Origin: CAZKUN01 sp964555935
Lineage (GTDB): Bacteria; Armatimonadota; Zipacnadia; Zipacnadales; VGFC01
Length of the DNA stretch: 51,288 nt
NCBI GenBank assembly: GCA_964555935.1
Contig: CAZKUN010000038.1
Coordinates: 1 to 51,288 of the forward strand
Direction: 5' to 3'
How positions within the stretch are numbered: the first letter of the stretch is position 1; every line of letters begins with the position of its first letter. Shown piece after piece: positions 16,280-25,846 of this stretch. The notes under the pieces were generated by a model. The model was given only the letters and a program-made list of their open reading frames with translations, had not been told where the DNA came from and ran no database searches. A program made the translations under genes and the position numbers.

Positions 16280-17305
16280 ATGATGGAGGCGCTGGCGGCA
16301 CAGCGAAGGACCAGAACGGCGGCAGCGGAGGGCGTGGAGATCGTCGAGTTCGTGCTAGAGGGCACGAATCTGATCTGCCCGTACTTCCACCAGCGGTTCT
16401 TCACTCATGACTCGCAGCGGGTTGTCTGCTACGGCGAGTTCGACGGCAACAACGAGGCGGTGCTGGTGGAGATCGAGACGGGCGACGCCTGGCGGCTGAC
16501 CAACGGCGGCGCGCACGTGCATACGGGTGACCTCGCCCCGGACGGGCGACGGTTCTGGTTCGCGCGTGACGGCGTGGTCTGGAGCGTGGACATCGAGAGT
16601 GGCGAGGAAGTGGAGCGCTTCGTGCTCCCGAGCGATGATGGGTACAAGTGCATGTCGATGGTACATTTCAGCGCCGACGGCTCCCACATTGCGATGGGCG
16701 CCAACCGCGAACACGCCAGCGGCGTGAAGGAGGCTTGCGTGTTCGCCATCGATGTGGAGACGGGCGACGCGACCATCATCGTCGAGCGGCCATTTCAGAT
16801 AGGGCACGTGCAGTGGTCAACGATAGATCCGCAACTCGTCATGTACTGCCACGAGACGGGCGGCGATTCGCCCCAACGAATGTGGCTGGCGAGGACGGAT
16901 GGGCACCATCCCGGCGCGCTGTTTGACTGGCCCGGCCACCCGTGGGTGACGCACGAGACGTTCACCGGCGATGGCGGAGAGGTCGTGTTCATTCGACACC
17001 CCGACGGGATGGGCGCCATCCGCCCAGACAACACGGGCTACGAGCCCATCGAAGCCCCTGGCGCGTGGCATCCGGGGCCGAACCGGGACGCGTCGATCAT
17101 CGTGCATGACACGCACAAGGGCGAAGTGCGGCTGCACTGGCGAGAGACAGGCAGGAGCGTGCTGCTGAGCACGAATGAATTAGCGACGGCGAACAACCAT
17201 CCACATCCGAGGTGGGCGCCGAACGAGACGATGGTTATATGGACGTCGAATCGAGAGGCGCCGACGAGACCGGCCGTGGCGGATGTGACCGTACTTACGG
17301 GGTAG
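16280..17305 (+). CDS. Oligogalacturonate-lyase-like beta-propeller (PL22 type)
   Basis: A 341-residue protein without signal peptide, built of WD40/TolB-like blades. The details match oligogalacturonate lyase: VHTGDLAPDGRRFWFARDG, HVQWSTIDPQLVMYCHETGG, QRMWLARTDG, VTHETFTGDG and NNHPHPRWAPNETMVIWTSN. The His of VTHE and the HPHP pair occupy the places of the metal-binding histidines of PL22. Known members cleave unsaturated oligogalacturonate in the cytoplasm, which agrees with the missing signal. GGAGGG precedes the start. It sits between nitrilase and GH20-like genes. An activity on another uronate oligomer is possible. Confidence 0.75.
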   Translation: MMEALAAQRRTRTAAAEGVEIVEFVLEGTNLICPYFHQRFFTHDSQRVVCYGEFDGNNEAVLVEIETGDAWRLTNGGAHVHTGDLAPDGRRFWFARDGVVWSVDIESGEEVERFVLPSDDGYKCMSMVHFSADGSHIAMGANREHASGVKEACVFAIDVETGDATIIVERPFQIGHVQWSTIDPQLVMYCHETGGDSPQRMWLARTDGHHPGALFDWPGHPWVTHETFTGDGGEVVFIRHPDGMGAIRPDNTGYEPIEAPGAWHPGPNRDASIIVHDTHKGEVRLHWRETGRSVLLSTNELATANNHPHPRWAPNETMVIWTSNREAPTRPAVADVTVLTG

Positions 17306-17325
17306 CCAGCAACCTCGATGCGGCC

Positions 17326-17364
17326 GCGGGCAGAAATGCCCGCGCCACGAACAGCCAAGGCGGA
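17326..17364 (+). repeat. Hairpin repeat, divergent copy 4
   Basis: Stem GCGGGCA, loop GAAA, stem TGCCCGC, then GCCACG and CAAGGCGGAC. The stem length, tetraloop and CACG/AAGGCGGAC tail follow the layout of copies 1-3. It lies between the PL22-like and GH20-like genes. Confidence 0.6.
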
Positions 17365-17378
17365 CGGAGGGCGACCTG

Positions 17379-20300
17379 ATGCGAAGCGTGATGGTGGTTG
17401 GGATGATACTCATCGTCAGTGGGACCATTGCTCAGAATGCGACGGATTGGGTATCGCCGCTGCCGAAGAAGATCGCCTTTGGCGAGACGGCGATCGTGCC
17501 TGTGGCGGAGCTTGGCGTGACTCTCGGGGATGGCGCGGGAGACGTGGTGGCCACCGCGCGCGAGCAGATTGTCACGATGCTCGAGGAGAAGACCGGCGTG
17601 AGGCCGGAGGGTTCGGGGTTCGAGATCCTGCTCGGCGTCTGCGATGAGCGAGGGACGATTGGCGATCTGAGCGTTCCGGGCGCGTCGGAGCTGGCGCGGC
17701 TGAAGAACTCGGATCAGGCGTACGTGATCCGGCCGATGGGCAACGATCGACTGGTGGTCGCGGGTCTCACAGAGCAAGCCGTGTTCCACGGCGCGATCAC
17801 CGTGAAGTGGTTGCTGGCTGCAGGAATTGAGGGCGACACGGTCACCATTCCGCTCGCGCGAGTGACGGACTGGCCGGACATATCCGAACGGGGCGAATGG
17901 GGCGGCAGCGCAAACGGCGACATCCAGCGATTCGCTGATGAGAAGATGAACCTCATCGAGAGCCACTGCCGGTTGAGCATGGCCGATGACGGCAGGGGCG
18001 AGGGATCGATCGGCGAGGATTTCGTTGAGGAGGCGCGACTGCACGCCATCAAGGTTGTGCCTATCCTCACGCATCTGGATCAACTGAAGGGGACGGGGAT
18101 CTACGACACATATCCCGAGTTGAAGGGCATTGGCGGGACCTCAACCGCGCTGGGCGGGCGGGTGATGGCGCCCTGCGCGAGCAAGCCGAAGTTCACTGAG
18201 ATTCTCGGAGATTGGCTGGCATCGCTGGCGACGATGAAGGGTGTCGACACGGTCTGCTGCTGGCTGAGCGAGCACCACGTGCAGTGCGGGTGTGACGATT
18301 GCCAACAGGTCGGCCAGTACGTGCTGGAGGCGCAGTCGCTGGTCAAGGGCTGGGAGAACGCAAGGAAGCAGCATCCGGACCTGAAGCTGCGCATCCTGCT
18401 GACCCAAGGCAGCTACACGAGCAACGCGCAGGTGATCGCGGCCACGCCGCCGGAGGTGCAGATCACCTACTACGACGGCGGTCGGACGTATGACTCGTCG
18501 CGAGATGAGATGATCTACCCGCTGCTGGAGGAGTACACGGCGTCAGGTCGATGGCTGGGATGCTACCCGCAGCTCACGGCCTCGTGGCGGATCGTCTGCC
18601 CGTGGAGCGGTCCGCAGTTCATCCGGTACCGGATGCAGGAGTTCGTGGAGGACGGGCTGGAGTGTCTGTGCGGATACGCGACGCCGCACAACGACCTGTA
18701 TGACTTCAACGTGGCGGCCGCGTCTGAGTGGTCGTGGAACAGCACGGGCCGCGATGAGGTCGAATTCGGCACGGCATGGGCGACGCGGAGAGGGCTGCCG
18801 GAACCGGGCGCGGTCGCCGCGTGGGCGGAGATGCTCGGGCCGGTGGGGTGGGACGTGTATGGCTCGCGGGTGCCGTACAGCGCGTTCTTTGGCGGCGCGG
18901 GGCGGATGATCGCCGACCGGCAACAGCCGAAGTTGGGCGAGGGGATGTTCCGGTGCTTCCCGACGCAGGCGCGCTTCAACATTGACCTCGCGACCTGCGA
19001 CGCGGCGCTAGGCCTCGCGCGAGACGCGGTGGGCGAGCCGATGCTGATTGCCGAGACGGAGGCGCTTCGCGGGTACGTGACGATGCTGAAGGAGCTGTAC
19101 ACGATTGCTTCGATGTACGCGAGCAGCCACTTGCCGGATGACGCCGCGCGGCAGGCGCTACAGGACGCGGTGACGCGGCTCGCGCAAGCATCGATGGACA
19201 CGACCGATGCGCTGCGGGAGTGGGAGGTGGCGGCGAGCGGCGGCAACCACTATGGCGGGTCGCGGTTCGGGGATACGGTCGATGTGAATGCGAAAACGGT
19301 GAGTGAGGTTGCGGCGGCACTGGCTCCGCTGGGCATCACAGACCCATCAGCCGCGAGCCGAGAGCGCGTCGCGGGGACGTGGGTCAGCGACGATTTCGAG
19401 GAAGGGGAACGCGTCACGAAGCGCTTCGACGTCACGGAGCTGCTGGACGGCGCCGGGACCTATCAGATCCACTTCAAGTACACGAGCGGGTGGTGGGGGA
19501 CGAACATCCACCGAGCGGCGCTGGCCGTGGACGAGACGGAGGTCGCGGCGGACGAGCACGTCGGGATGGCGGCTTATGCGAGCACGGCCAACGTCTACAC
19601 GCTGGTGGTTGAGGAGCATGACGAGGGTGCCACTTACACTCTCGTCATCGATATCAAGGGCGTCGCCTCGAGGGGGAGGCCGGCGGACCGGCAGGGCTGC
19701 AACGGCGAAGTGTCCGTGCGTAAGGTCCGGGTGGACGATGAGCCGTTGAAGTCTCCAGAAGTCGGGCCGGTGGCGGAATCGCTGCAATCGATTTACGGGC
19801 CGCCCCAGTTCAACAGCGACGGGCTTGCGGTGGGTGTTGTGACTGGAGGGTATGGGTCGGGCTCGGTGCTGCGGGCGCTGGAGCAACAGCGAGGGCTGAA
19901 TGCCCAGCCGGTGGGGCTGCTAGAACCCGACTGGATCAAGGATTGCGATGTCATCGTGCTCCCGCAACCGCACGACGTGGCGAGCCTGACGGTCGAGCAG
20001 GTTGAGTTGCTGGAAGCGTTCGCCCGCGGCGGAGGCGGGGTGGTGGCGACGCACAGCGCCGTGGGCTATCGAGGTTTCCCGCCGCTGCTGACGAGTATCT
20101 GCGCTAGCGGCCTCGGGCATGTCCGCGATACGGGATGGCGAGTGGCGCTGGCCCACCCGATCACGGATGGGATCGACATGGACCGCGTGCACGAGCACTC
20201 GTACTACGATCACATAGAGCTTGAGGCAGGGCCACAGGGCACGGTGGTGGCCTCCGCGGGCGCGAGCGGGAAGCCAGTCGTGATCTGCGGCGATGTCGGC

Positions 20301-20423
20301 GAGGGCCGATATGTGGCGTGTGGCTTGCTGCCAGGCATTGGGAGAGGGAGCGACAATGAGGTGGAGGTGGAGGGAGAGGAACTGAAGCTGATCGTGAATG
20401 CGGTGAGGTGGAGCGCGGGGTAG
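17379..20423 (+). CDS. Exported GH20-like/TIM-barrel protein with C-terminal ThuA-like domain
   Basis: A 1014-residue protein with signal peptide (SVMVVGMILIVSGTIAQ). Residues about 25-170 match the GH20 N-terminal alpha/beta domain (LPKKIAFGE; AYVIRPMGNDRLVVAG; AVFHGAITVKWLL). A TIM-barrel-like region follows, with CCWLSEHHVQCGCDDCQQ near residue 290-310. After a helical part comes a jelly-roll-like domain (about 660-790). The last 200 residues (LAVGVVTGGYGSGSVLRAL; VLPQPHDVASLT; GGGGVVATHS; GEGRYVACGLLPG) resemble ThuA or glutamine-amidotransferase-like domains. The C-x-C-x-x-C cluster is also seen in the DUF4838 protein at 26552. A hexosaminidase or glucuronidase-like role is suspected, but the catalytic D-E pair of GH20 is not evident. 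Confidence 0.65.
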   Translation: MRSVMVVGMILIVSGTIAQNATDWVSPLPKKIAFGETAIVPVAELGVTLGDGAGDVVATAREQIVTMLEEKTGVRPEGSGFEILLGVCDERGTIGDLSVPGASELARLKNSDQAYVIRPMGNDRLVVAGLTEQAVFHGAITVKWLLAAGIEGDTVTIPLARVTDWPDISERGEWGGSANGDIQRFADEKMNLIESHCRLSMADDGRGEGSIGEDFVEEARLHAIKVVPILTHLDQLKGTGIYDTYPELKGIGGTSTALGGRVMAPCASKPKFTEILGDWLASLATMKGVDTVCCWLSEHHVQCGCDDCQQVGQYVLEAQSLVKGWENARKQHPDLKLRILLTQGSYTSNAQVIAATPPEVQITYYDGGRTYDSSRDEMIYPLLEEYTASGRWLGCYPQLTASWRIVCPWSGPQFIRYRMQEFVEDGLECLCGYATPHNDLYDFNVAAASEWSWNSTGRDEVEFGTAWATRRGLPEPGAVAAWAEMLGPVGWDVYGSRVPYSAFFGGAGRMIADRQQPKLGEGMFRCFPTQARFNIDLATCDAALGLARDAVGEPMLIAETEALRGYVTMLKELYTIASMYASSHLPDDAARQALQDAVTRLAQASMDTTDALREWEVAASGGNHYGGSRFGDTVDVNAKTVSEVAAALAPLGITDPSAASRERVAGTWVSDDFEEGERVTKRFDVTELLDGAGTYQIHFKYTSGWWGTNIHRAALAVDETEVAADEHVGMAAYASTANVYTLVVEEHDEGATYTLVIDIKGVASRGRPADRQGCNGEVSVRKVRVDDEPLKSPEVGPVAESLQSIYGPPQFNSDGLAVGVVTGGYGSGSVLRALEQQRGLNAQPVGLLEPDWIKDCDVIVLPQPHDVASLTVEQVELLEAFARGGGGVVATHSAVGYRGFPPLLTSICASGLGHVRDTGWRVALAHPITDGIDMDRVHEHSYYDHIELEAGPQGTVVASAGASGKPVVICGDVGEGRYVACGLLPGIGRGSDNEVEVEGEELKLIVNAVRWSAG

Positions 20424-20450
20424 GTGGGGTAAAGGCAGGGGCACGACATC

Positions 20451-20464
20451 GCGGCTGAAGCCGC
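20451..20464 (+). repeat. REP-like hairpin GCGGCTGAAGCCGC
   Basis: A short perfect inverted repeat (GCGGCT-GA-AGCCGC) followed by TCCTAC, in the 83-base gap between two plus-strand genes. The same kind of GCTGAAGCCGCTCCTAC string is a known intergenic repeat in many GC-rich bacteria. Confidence 0.5.
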
Positions 20465-20506
20465 TCCTACAAGGGTCTACACTCTGTGAAGAGAGGACGC
20501 AAAGCG

Positions 20507-21649
20507 ATGAGGCTATTGGCAGGCTTGGCAGCAGTGATCGCAACGGCGGGCGCTTTGGCGCAGGATGATCGACCGTATCCGCAAGGGAAGCGTTTCCCGC
20601 TGGGGGTCTACTCGGTCCACACGCCCGAGGAGATGGCGGACGTAAGGGACCACGGCTACAACCTCGGCCACACGTACCACTTCAAAACCGACTACTTGGA
20701 CGCGATCGCCGAGGCGGGCATCTACGGCTTGCCTCACCTGACGGATGCCGAGGAGGCGGATGCGAAGGCGACGATTGAGGCGCTCGCGGCGCAGGAATGC
20801 GTCGGCTGGTGGGATCTCCCCGAGGAGCAGCGGTGGTGGCGCGAGGATGAGTGGGCGCTGCTGACGAATCTCAGCGCCTGGACCCGGAAGTATGATCCCC
20901 TGCAGCGGCCGAACTTCATGTACCTGCCAGGGCATTACGGCGTCCAGGCGATCGCGAAATACGTGCCGCATCTCGACATCATCGGCGCGGGGGCCTACAC
21001 CGAGTACATCCACCAGCCGAGGAGCTGGGTGAGGTGGCGAATCGAGACGCAGATCGAGGCCATAAAGACGGCAGGCTTCGCAGTTGGGTCTGACTACCTG
21101 AACGGTGAGAAGACTCCGATCGGCATCCCGATGCTGTTCGCGGACCTGGAGACGATGGATGTCATCACGCCGGTGGAGGCGTACCACGACTTCTACTCGT
21201 GCATCGCCGCCGGGGCGAGGGGCATCGTGATCTTCTCGTACTGGCACAAGCGCGATCTGCCGGTGCTGCAGAAGACGTGGGAGGCATACGCGAAGGCGGG
21301 GAGTGAGATCAACGGTGAGGAGGGCCTGGGGGATGTGATTCTCTGGGGCGAGGACCTGCCGAAGCCGACGGTGGCCATTGCCAAAGGCCCGCAGCAGACC
21401 GCCCCGTTCGCGCCGTATGGCCATGCGTATGAGGTGAGGTACCCATCGGTGAACGTGCTGGCGAAGCGATACGAGGAGCAGACCTATCTGATAGCGGTGA
21501 ACTCGTCGGAGCGGGCGGTCACGGCGGAGATCGCAGGGCTCGAGGGTACGGAGGCAGCGGTGCTGTTCGAGGATCGAACGGTGGAGATAGTGGACGGGAA
21601 ACTGGTCGATGAGTTCGGGTGGCTGGGCGTACACGTGTATAGGATGTAG
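20507..21649 (+). CDS. Exported putative TIM-barrel protein of unknown activity
   Basis: A 380-residue protein with signal peptide MRLLAGLAAVIATAGALAQ. The ATG at 20507 is taken over the GTG at 20486 because GAGAGGA lies upstream and the signal starts there. The body has alternating strands and helices of a TIM barrel: FPLGVYSVHTPEEMADVRDHG, GWWDLPEEQRWW, RPNFMYLPGH, DIIGAGAYTEYI, ARGIVIFSYWHKRD. A short beta domain follows (YLIAVNSSERAVTAEIAG). The pattern of a 'visit an animal or place' barrel with D-L-P-E-E and F-S-Y-W resembles that of the lipoprotein at 36216, so the two may be remote paralogs. Acidic residues of DLPEE are candidates for catalysis. No family name can be given. Confidence 0.65.
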   Translation: MRLLAGLAAVIATAGALAQDDRPYPQGKRFPLGVYSVHTPEEMADVRDHGYNLGHTYHFKTDYLDAIAEAGIYGLPHLTDAEEADAKATIEALAAQECVGWWDLPEEQRWWREDEWALLTNLSAWTRKYDPLQRPNFMYLPGHYGVQAIAKYVPHLDIIGAGAYTEYIHQPRSWVRWRIETQIEAIKTAGFAVGSDYLNGEKTPIGIPMLFADLETMDVITPVEAYHDFYSCIAAGARGIVIFSYWHKRDLPVLQKTWEAYAKAGSEINGEEGLGDVILWGEDLPKPTVAIAKGPQQTAPFAPYGHAYEVRYPSVNVLAKRYEEQTYLIAVNSSERAVTAEIAGLEGTEAAVLFEDRTVEIVDGKLVDEFGWLGVHVYRM

Positions 21650-21694
21650 ACGGCGGGAGTCAGGAGCTCGGAGGCGGCCAAGGAGATTGGCAGT

Positions 21695-22984
21695 ATGGAT
21701 CGGCCGAATGTGATCGTGATGATCTGCCATGACATCGGGCAGCATCTGGGGTGTTATGGAGTGGAGACCGTCAGCACGCCCTCGCTGGATGGGTTGGCGG
21801 GTGAGGGCGTTCGATTCAGCAACAACTTCTGCACATCGCCCTCATGCAGCCCGAGCCGGGCGGCGATATTCACCGGCCGATACCCCCACAGCAACGGCGT
21901 GATGGGCCTCTGCCACAACGACTTCGGATGGGACCTCTACCCCGGCGAGAAACACCTGGCGGGACTCCTGCACGGCGCGGGCTACCGGACGGGATTGCTC
22001 GGCCACCAGCACGAAACGCGCCGACCGCACGAGATGGGTTACGACGACGTGAAGATGGGCGGGCACTGCGGCGAAGTGGCGGAGAAGTCCATCCCGTGGT
22101 TGGAGGATGCGGCTGCGGGTGGGCAACCGTTCTACGGGCAGATTGGGTTCTTTGAGCCGCATCGACCGTATGACTACGGGGGCGCGACGCCGGATGACAG
22201 CAGGGGCGTGACCGTGCCGCCGTGGCTGGTCGACGAGCCGTCGGCGCGCGATGAATTTGCGGGGTATCAGGGCGCAATCCGGAAGGTCGACGCGGCGATG
22301 GGGGAGATCCTGGCGGCAGTCGATCGGCTGGGGATCCGGGATAACACGGTCACGATCTACACCGCCGACCACGGGATGCCCTTTCCCCGGGCGAAGTGCT
22401 CGCTTTACGACCCAGGGATCGAGACGCCGTTTATCATCCGCTGGCCCGATGGCGGGTGGACGGGCGGACGCGTGCAGGATGAGCTGATCTCAAACATCGA
22501 CATCGTGCCGACGCTTCTAGAGACGCTGGGAATCGATGGCCCTGACAACATCGAGGGACAGAGCGCGACGGGACTGCTGAACGGCACTGAGCACGCAGCG
22601 AGGGACGAGATCTTCGCCGAGATGACGTACCACGACTACTGCGACCCGAGGCGGTGCATCCGGACGCGAACGCACAAGCTGATCGCCAACTTCACGACCG
22701 CGCCGTTCTTCATGAACCCAAGCCAGACGTGGCGGCCGGGAACGATCACGAAGGATCCGGTCGAGCCGACGTACGCGTACCACCCGCATGTGGAGCTTTA
22801 CGACCTCGAGGCGGACCCGCTGGAGCTTAGCAACGTGGCTGATGATGAGGCGCGCGCGGAGGTGGCGGACGATCTGAAGGCGCGTCTGCTGGCGTGGATG
22901 GAGGAGACGGACGATCCGCTGCGCCACGGTGTGCCGACGCCGCCACATCACGTGAAGGCGATGGAGGCGTTGAGGGGCGGGTAG
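21695..22984 (+). CDS. Cys-type sulfatase, N-sulfoglucosamine-sulfohydrolase-like, no signal peptide
   Basis: A 429-residue sulfatase. PNVIVMICHDIGQHLGCYG opens it, and CSPSR at residues 51-55 followed by AAIFTGRYPHSNG is the formylglycine signature. YTADHGMPFPRAKCSLYDPGIETPFIIRWP, with the early DHG and the K for sulfate binding, and the short length are typical of heparan N-sulfatase-like (SGSH-type) bacterial enzymes. AAGGAG lies eight bases upstream of the ATG. There is no export signal. It follows the TIM-barrel gene by 45 bases, so they are likely co-transcribed. N-desulfation of a glucosamine is a testable guess; O-sulfate cannot be excluded. Confidence 0.88.
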   Translation: MDRPNVIVMICHDIGQHLGCYGVETVSTPSLDGLAGEGVRFSNNFCTSPSCSPSRAAIFTGRYPHSNGVMGLCHNDFGWDLYPGEKHLAGLLHGAGYRTGLLGHQHETRRPHEMGYDDVKMGGHCGEVAEKSIPWLEDAAAGGQPFYGQIGFFEPHRPYDYGGATPDDSRGVTVPPWLVDEPSARDEFAGYQGAIRKVDAAMGEILAAVDRLGIRDNTVTIYTADHGMPFPRAKCSLYDPGIETPFIIRWPDGGWTGGRVQDELISNIDIVPTLLETLGIDGPDNIEGQSATGLLNGTEHAARDEIFAEMTYHDYCDPRRCIRTRTHKLIANFTTAPFFMNPSQTWRPGTITKDPVEPTYAYHPHVELYDLEADPLELSNVADDEARAEVADDLKARLLAWMEETDDPLRHGVPTPPHHVKAMEALRGG

Positions 22985-22994
22985 GCGTCGCGCG

Positions 22995-24318
22995 TTACGT
23001 TGCGCGCGTGACGGTGTAGGTGGCGTCGACGGGATCGACGTCGAACTGGGTGGTGTCGCCGACGGCCCGCGTGAGTATCGGCTGGGCATCGGCGTCGCGG
23101 ACAACCACCCCGCCAAGCGGGGGGTGGCGTCAACTCGACCGTGAGCGGGTGATCGAACAGCTTGGGGTCGGCTTGGCATGATACAGTGATGGTGACCGAC
23201 TCCGCGTCAACAGCCCCCAACGCGACCCGCGTCGAGCGACGCGCCACCGAGTATCTGTGTATGTCGGCCATTCCGGCCACCCACAGATCTGCCTCGCGCT
23301 CGCGAACCGCCGCCAGGGCCGCGCGGAAGTTCGCCTCGGCGGTGCTGAGGCCGTCGCCGATGGCGTGGAAGTGGGCGCGGCACCAACCGCCACGCTCAAC
23401 ATGACGCTCGAGATGCGTTCGGAATGCCGGGATTCGGTCGCCGTAGGCGTCGTCCATTCCGAGCGAGCCGGTCGCCAAGAACAGGTGGTGCTCGCTCAGG
23501 AAGTGCCGAAGCGGATGCTGCAGACTCCACCACGTGCCGCCGCCGAGGTTGAGCGCCATAATGGGACTGCGGCCCGGGAACAGACCCACGATGTAGGCCG
23601 CCGCGTCGCCGATTTCGGCGCCGGCCTTCTCGTCGTCGGGCGCGCCGCGGTGGTGCATGGTGTGGTTGGCAAACTCCTGGTCCCCCGTCTCAGCACAAGC
23701 CTCCCATGCCTCGCGGCGCTCCTGGTAGTCCGGCGCGCCCGGGTTAATCATGAACGTGGCGCGCAAGTCATGCTCGCGGAGGAGGGGGATGACGGTCGTC
23801 AGATGCGTGGGATGGGAGTCGTCGAACCGCAGGCTGAGGGCGGAACGCCGGCCTGCGAACCAAGGACATACGACTGCCCTCAACCCCGTTTGGGACTCCG
23901 TCTGGTCGCGATCAGATTCGGGTGCCGGCGGCGGCAGCAGGCGACTGTCGGGCGGATCGACGACCTCGACCGCGTACGTCGTGGCTTCGGGAGGGACGGA
24001 GATACGTAGCTTGTGAAGTTCGGTCCCGCCGCGCCGAGCGGAGATCGACAGGCCCGCCGCGTCGACGACCCGCACGTCTTCGGCCGGCCAGTGATCCGGA
24101 CCGCTCTCATCGAGTTCGACCAGGAGCGTGAGGGGGGCAGTCTCGCCGCCCGGGCGCACGCTGATTCTCAAGCGGCGCCTCCCAAGGGATTCCGCGGCGA
24201 CCTCGGCCGGGCCGTCGTATTCGTGAAGGCTCACCCGCGCCCCAGCGACCTCGACCGCCGGCGCGGCATCAGCGCTGGGCGGGACGAGCAACGATAAAGC
24301 GGCGATGATCCAGAGCAT
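22995..24318 (-). CDS. Polysaccharide deacetylase, exported, with a one-base frameshift near its 3' end
   Basis: The start at 24318 has GGGGAGA upstream and a signal peptide (LWIIAALSLLVPPSADA). After a beta-sandwich (about 20-125) comes the NodB domain: FDD at 165-167 (LSLRFDDSHPTH) and the H-T-M-H-H motif at 219-223 give the metal site, and RATFMINPG is also typical. In the uninterrupted frame the protein would end in Arg-rich nonsense (CPRRRCPADTHAGRRRHH) running to 22948 into the next gene. Dropping one base from the six-G run at 23119-23124 gives PPPLGGVVVRDADAQ and then a normal ending TYTVTRAT with stop at 22995. The coordinates given are for that restored frame. Whether the shift is real or an assembly error cannot be told. 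It probably removes acetyl groups from polysaccharide outside the cytoplasm. Confidence 0.8.
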
Positions 24319-24342
24319 TGTCTTCTCCCCGGCTTACCCGGT

Positions 24343-25779
24343 CTAGTCGTCCGACTTCGTCGAGCCCATATCCCACGGCGCGCCGGTGGTGTCGACCGTT
24401 GGGCGGGGCGGTTCGAGGCCTGGCGCGAGCGAATCGAGCAACTCGACTGAAGTGTCCTCGATGATCTGACCGGCCTCGGGCACGAGCTTGCTGCTGAGCG
24501 CCAGCCTCGGTTCGTATCCGCCGCCATTTGGGCCGAGCGCCTCGGGCGTCGGCACGTAGCCGATGCAGCCATTGGCGAGTTCGACAACCCACGTGTATGG
24601 GAAGCTCGAGCGCTCCTTGATGTTCAGCCCGAACTGGCAGAAATACTCCGTTGGATTGCTGACCCACGCCGCCGGACCGACTTGGATGGCCTGGATCTCC
24701 CCAAGCGCCTCGGGCTCCCACTTATTCTGCTCGTGAAGCAGCAGCACGTCGCGAGAGAACCACCAATCGTGATCCTGAGGCGCGTCGGACGTGACGAGGG
24801 CGAGGCACTCCTGGAAGCGCTCGTCGCTGACCTCCCGAGTCTTGATCGAGACGTCCTTCCTCACCGCGGCGATGGGCGCGAGGTCAGCGGGCTCAGCGTC
24901 GGCGATCACCTTCAGGGCTTCGGCGCCCACTTTGGTGCCGATGCGGCGACACCACTTCTCGCCGGACTCGCTATCTTGCATCGAGAGATTGTCAACCTGA
25001 GTGATGTCGCCGCAGGCGCCGTTGAGGAAGACCACATGGGCGTCGTCGTTGAGCGCGCCGGTGATGGTCTCGCGCATGTAGACAGGCCAGTCGGCGCCGA
25101 TGCCGCCCGCACCAACCGTGCCGTGGCACGTGAAGTTGACGACCGCGCCGAGAAAGTCGCCTTCCGGCGACCATGCGGAGAGGACGCCAACCTCGGGATC
25201 GACGGGGCCGGCGGGCTTGATGATGTCGGGGTTGCCCTTGCCCGGGTGGGTCACTTGGGTGCCGTCTCTCATGATGAAGCGCCGGTTGTGAGCGACCGAG
25301 GCCTCCTCCCCACGCCCCTCCGCCAGCAGCGCATCCTGCTTGTGCTGGTCCGCCAAGATGACTGCGGAGGCGATCTGGGTTGCAGTGTAGCGGAGGTACT
25401 CGGGGTCGGGCGCGACGGAGTGATTCTGAGCGAGGTCTTCGCAGAGGTCCTGATCGAAGACCTCGTCACGGAGGTAATCACCCGGCAGCGCGCCAAAGCA
25501 CGGGCCGCCGTTGTGCGTGTGAGAGCACCCGACCATGACGTTGGCGCCGGGGATGCCGGTCTTCTCCTCGATGAGCGCTCGCGCCGCCTCGACGACGGAG
25601 CGTTTGACGGAGAGGGCATCGAGCCCAACGAGACCGACGGTGGTCTCGCCATCGGAGATGACGGCGGCCGTGGCGAGCAGCGGATCGTGGACGGTGGTAT
25701 GGAAGATCTTGCTGAAGCCGCCGGGCCTCTCAGAACCGATCGACGGGGTGATGTCAGTGGCAGCGAAACCGACTTGCAT
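24343..25779 (-). CDS. Neutral/alkaline ceramidase N-terminal-domain family hydrolase, paralog 2
   Basis: A 478-residue protein. The ATG at 25779 is chosen because GGGAGG lies upstream and the protein then opens with MQVGFAATDITPSIG, the family's usual start; the frame is open further up but not conserved. Metal motifs are H-T-H at residues 87-89 (GCSHTHNGGP), a later NFTCHGTVG and GACGDITQVDN. The closing part NGCIGYVPTPEALGPNGGGYEP matches the same place in the 4538 paralog. There is no signal peptide and no ceramidase C-terminal domain. The deacetylase lies 24 bases downstream, so they form a two-gene operon. Substrate unknown. Confidence 0.82.
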   Translation of the reverse strand: MQVGFAATDITPSIGSERPGGFSKIFHTTVHDPLLATAAVISDGETTVGLVGLDALSVKRSVVEAARALIEEKTGIPGANVMVGCSHTHNGGPCFGALPGDYLRDEVFDQDLCEDLAQNHSVAPDPEYLRYTATQIASAVILADQHKQDALLAEGRGEEASVAHNRRFIMRDGTQVTHPGKGNPDIIKPAGPVDPEVGVLSAWSPEGDFLGAVVNFTCHGTVGAGGIGADWPVYMRETITGALNDDAHVVFLNGACGDITQVDNLSMQDSESGEKWCRRIGTKVGAEALKVIADAEPADLAPIAAVRKDVSIKTREVSDERFQECLALVTSDAPQDHDWWFSRDVLLLHEQNKWEPEALGEIQAIQVGPAAWVSNPTEYFCQFGLNIKERSSFPYTWVVELANGCIGYVPTPEALGPNGGGYEPRLALSSKLVPEAGQIIEDTSVELLDSLAPGLEPPRPTVDTTGAPWDMGSTKSDD

Positions 25780-25846
25780 TACAGCGCCTCCCTGGAAACA
25801 TGCGACTGAGATGAGAGGATTCGGTGGGCAAGGCAAGGGTACCTTG

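Noticed and set aside
22948..22994. A longer C-terminus of the deacetylase overlapping the sulfatase gene
   Set aside because: The Arg-rich tail is produced by the frameshift; the restored frame stops at 22995.
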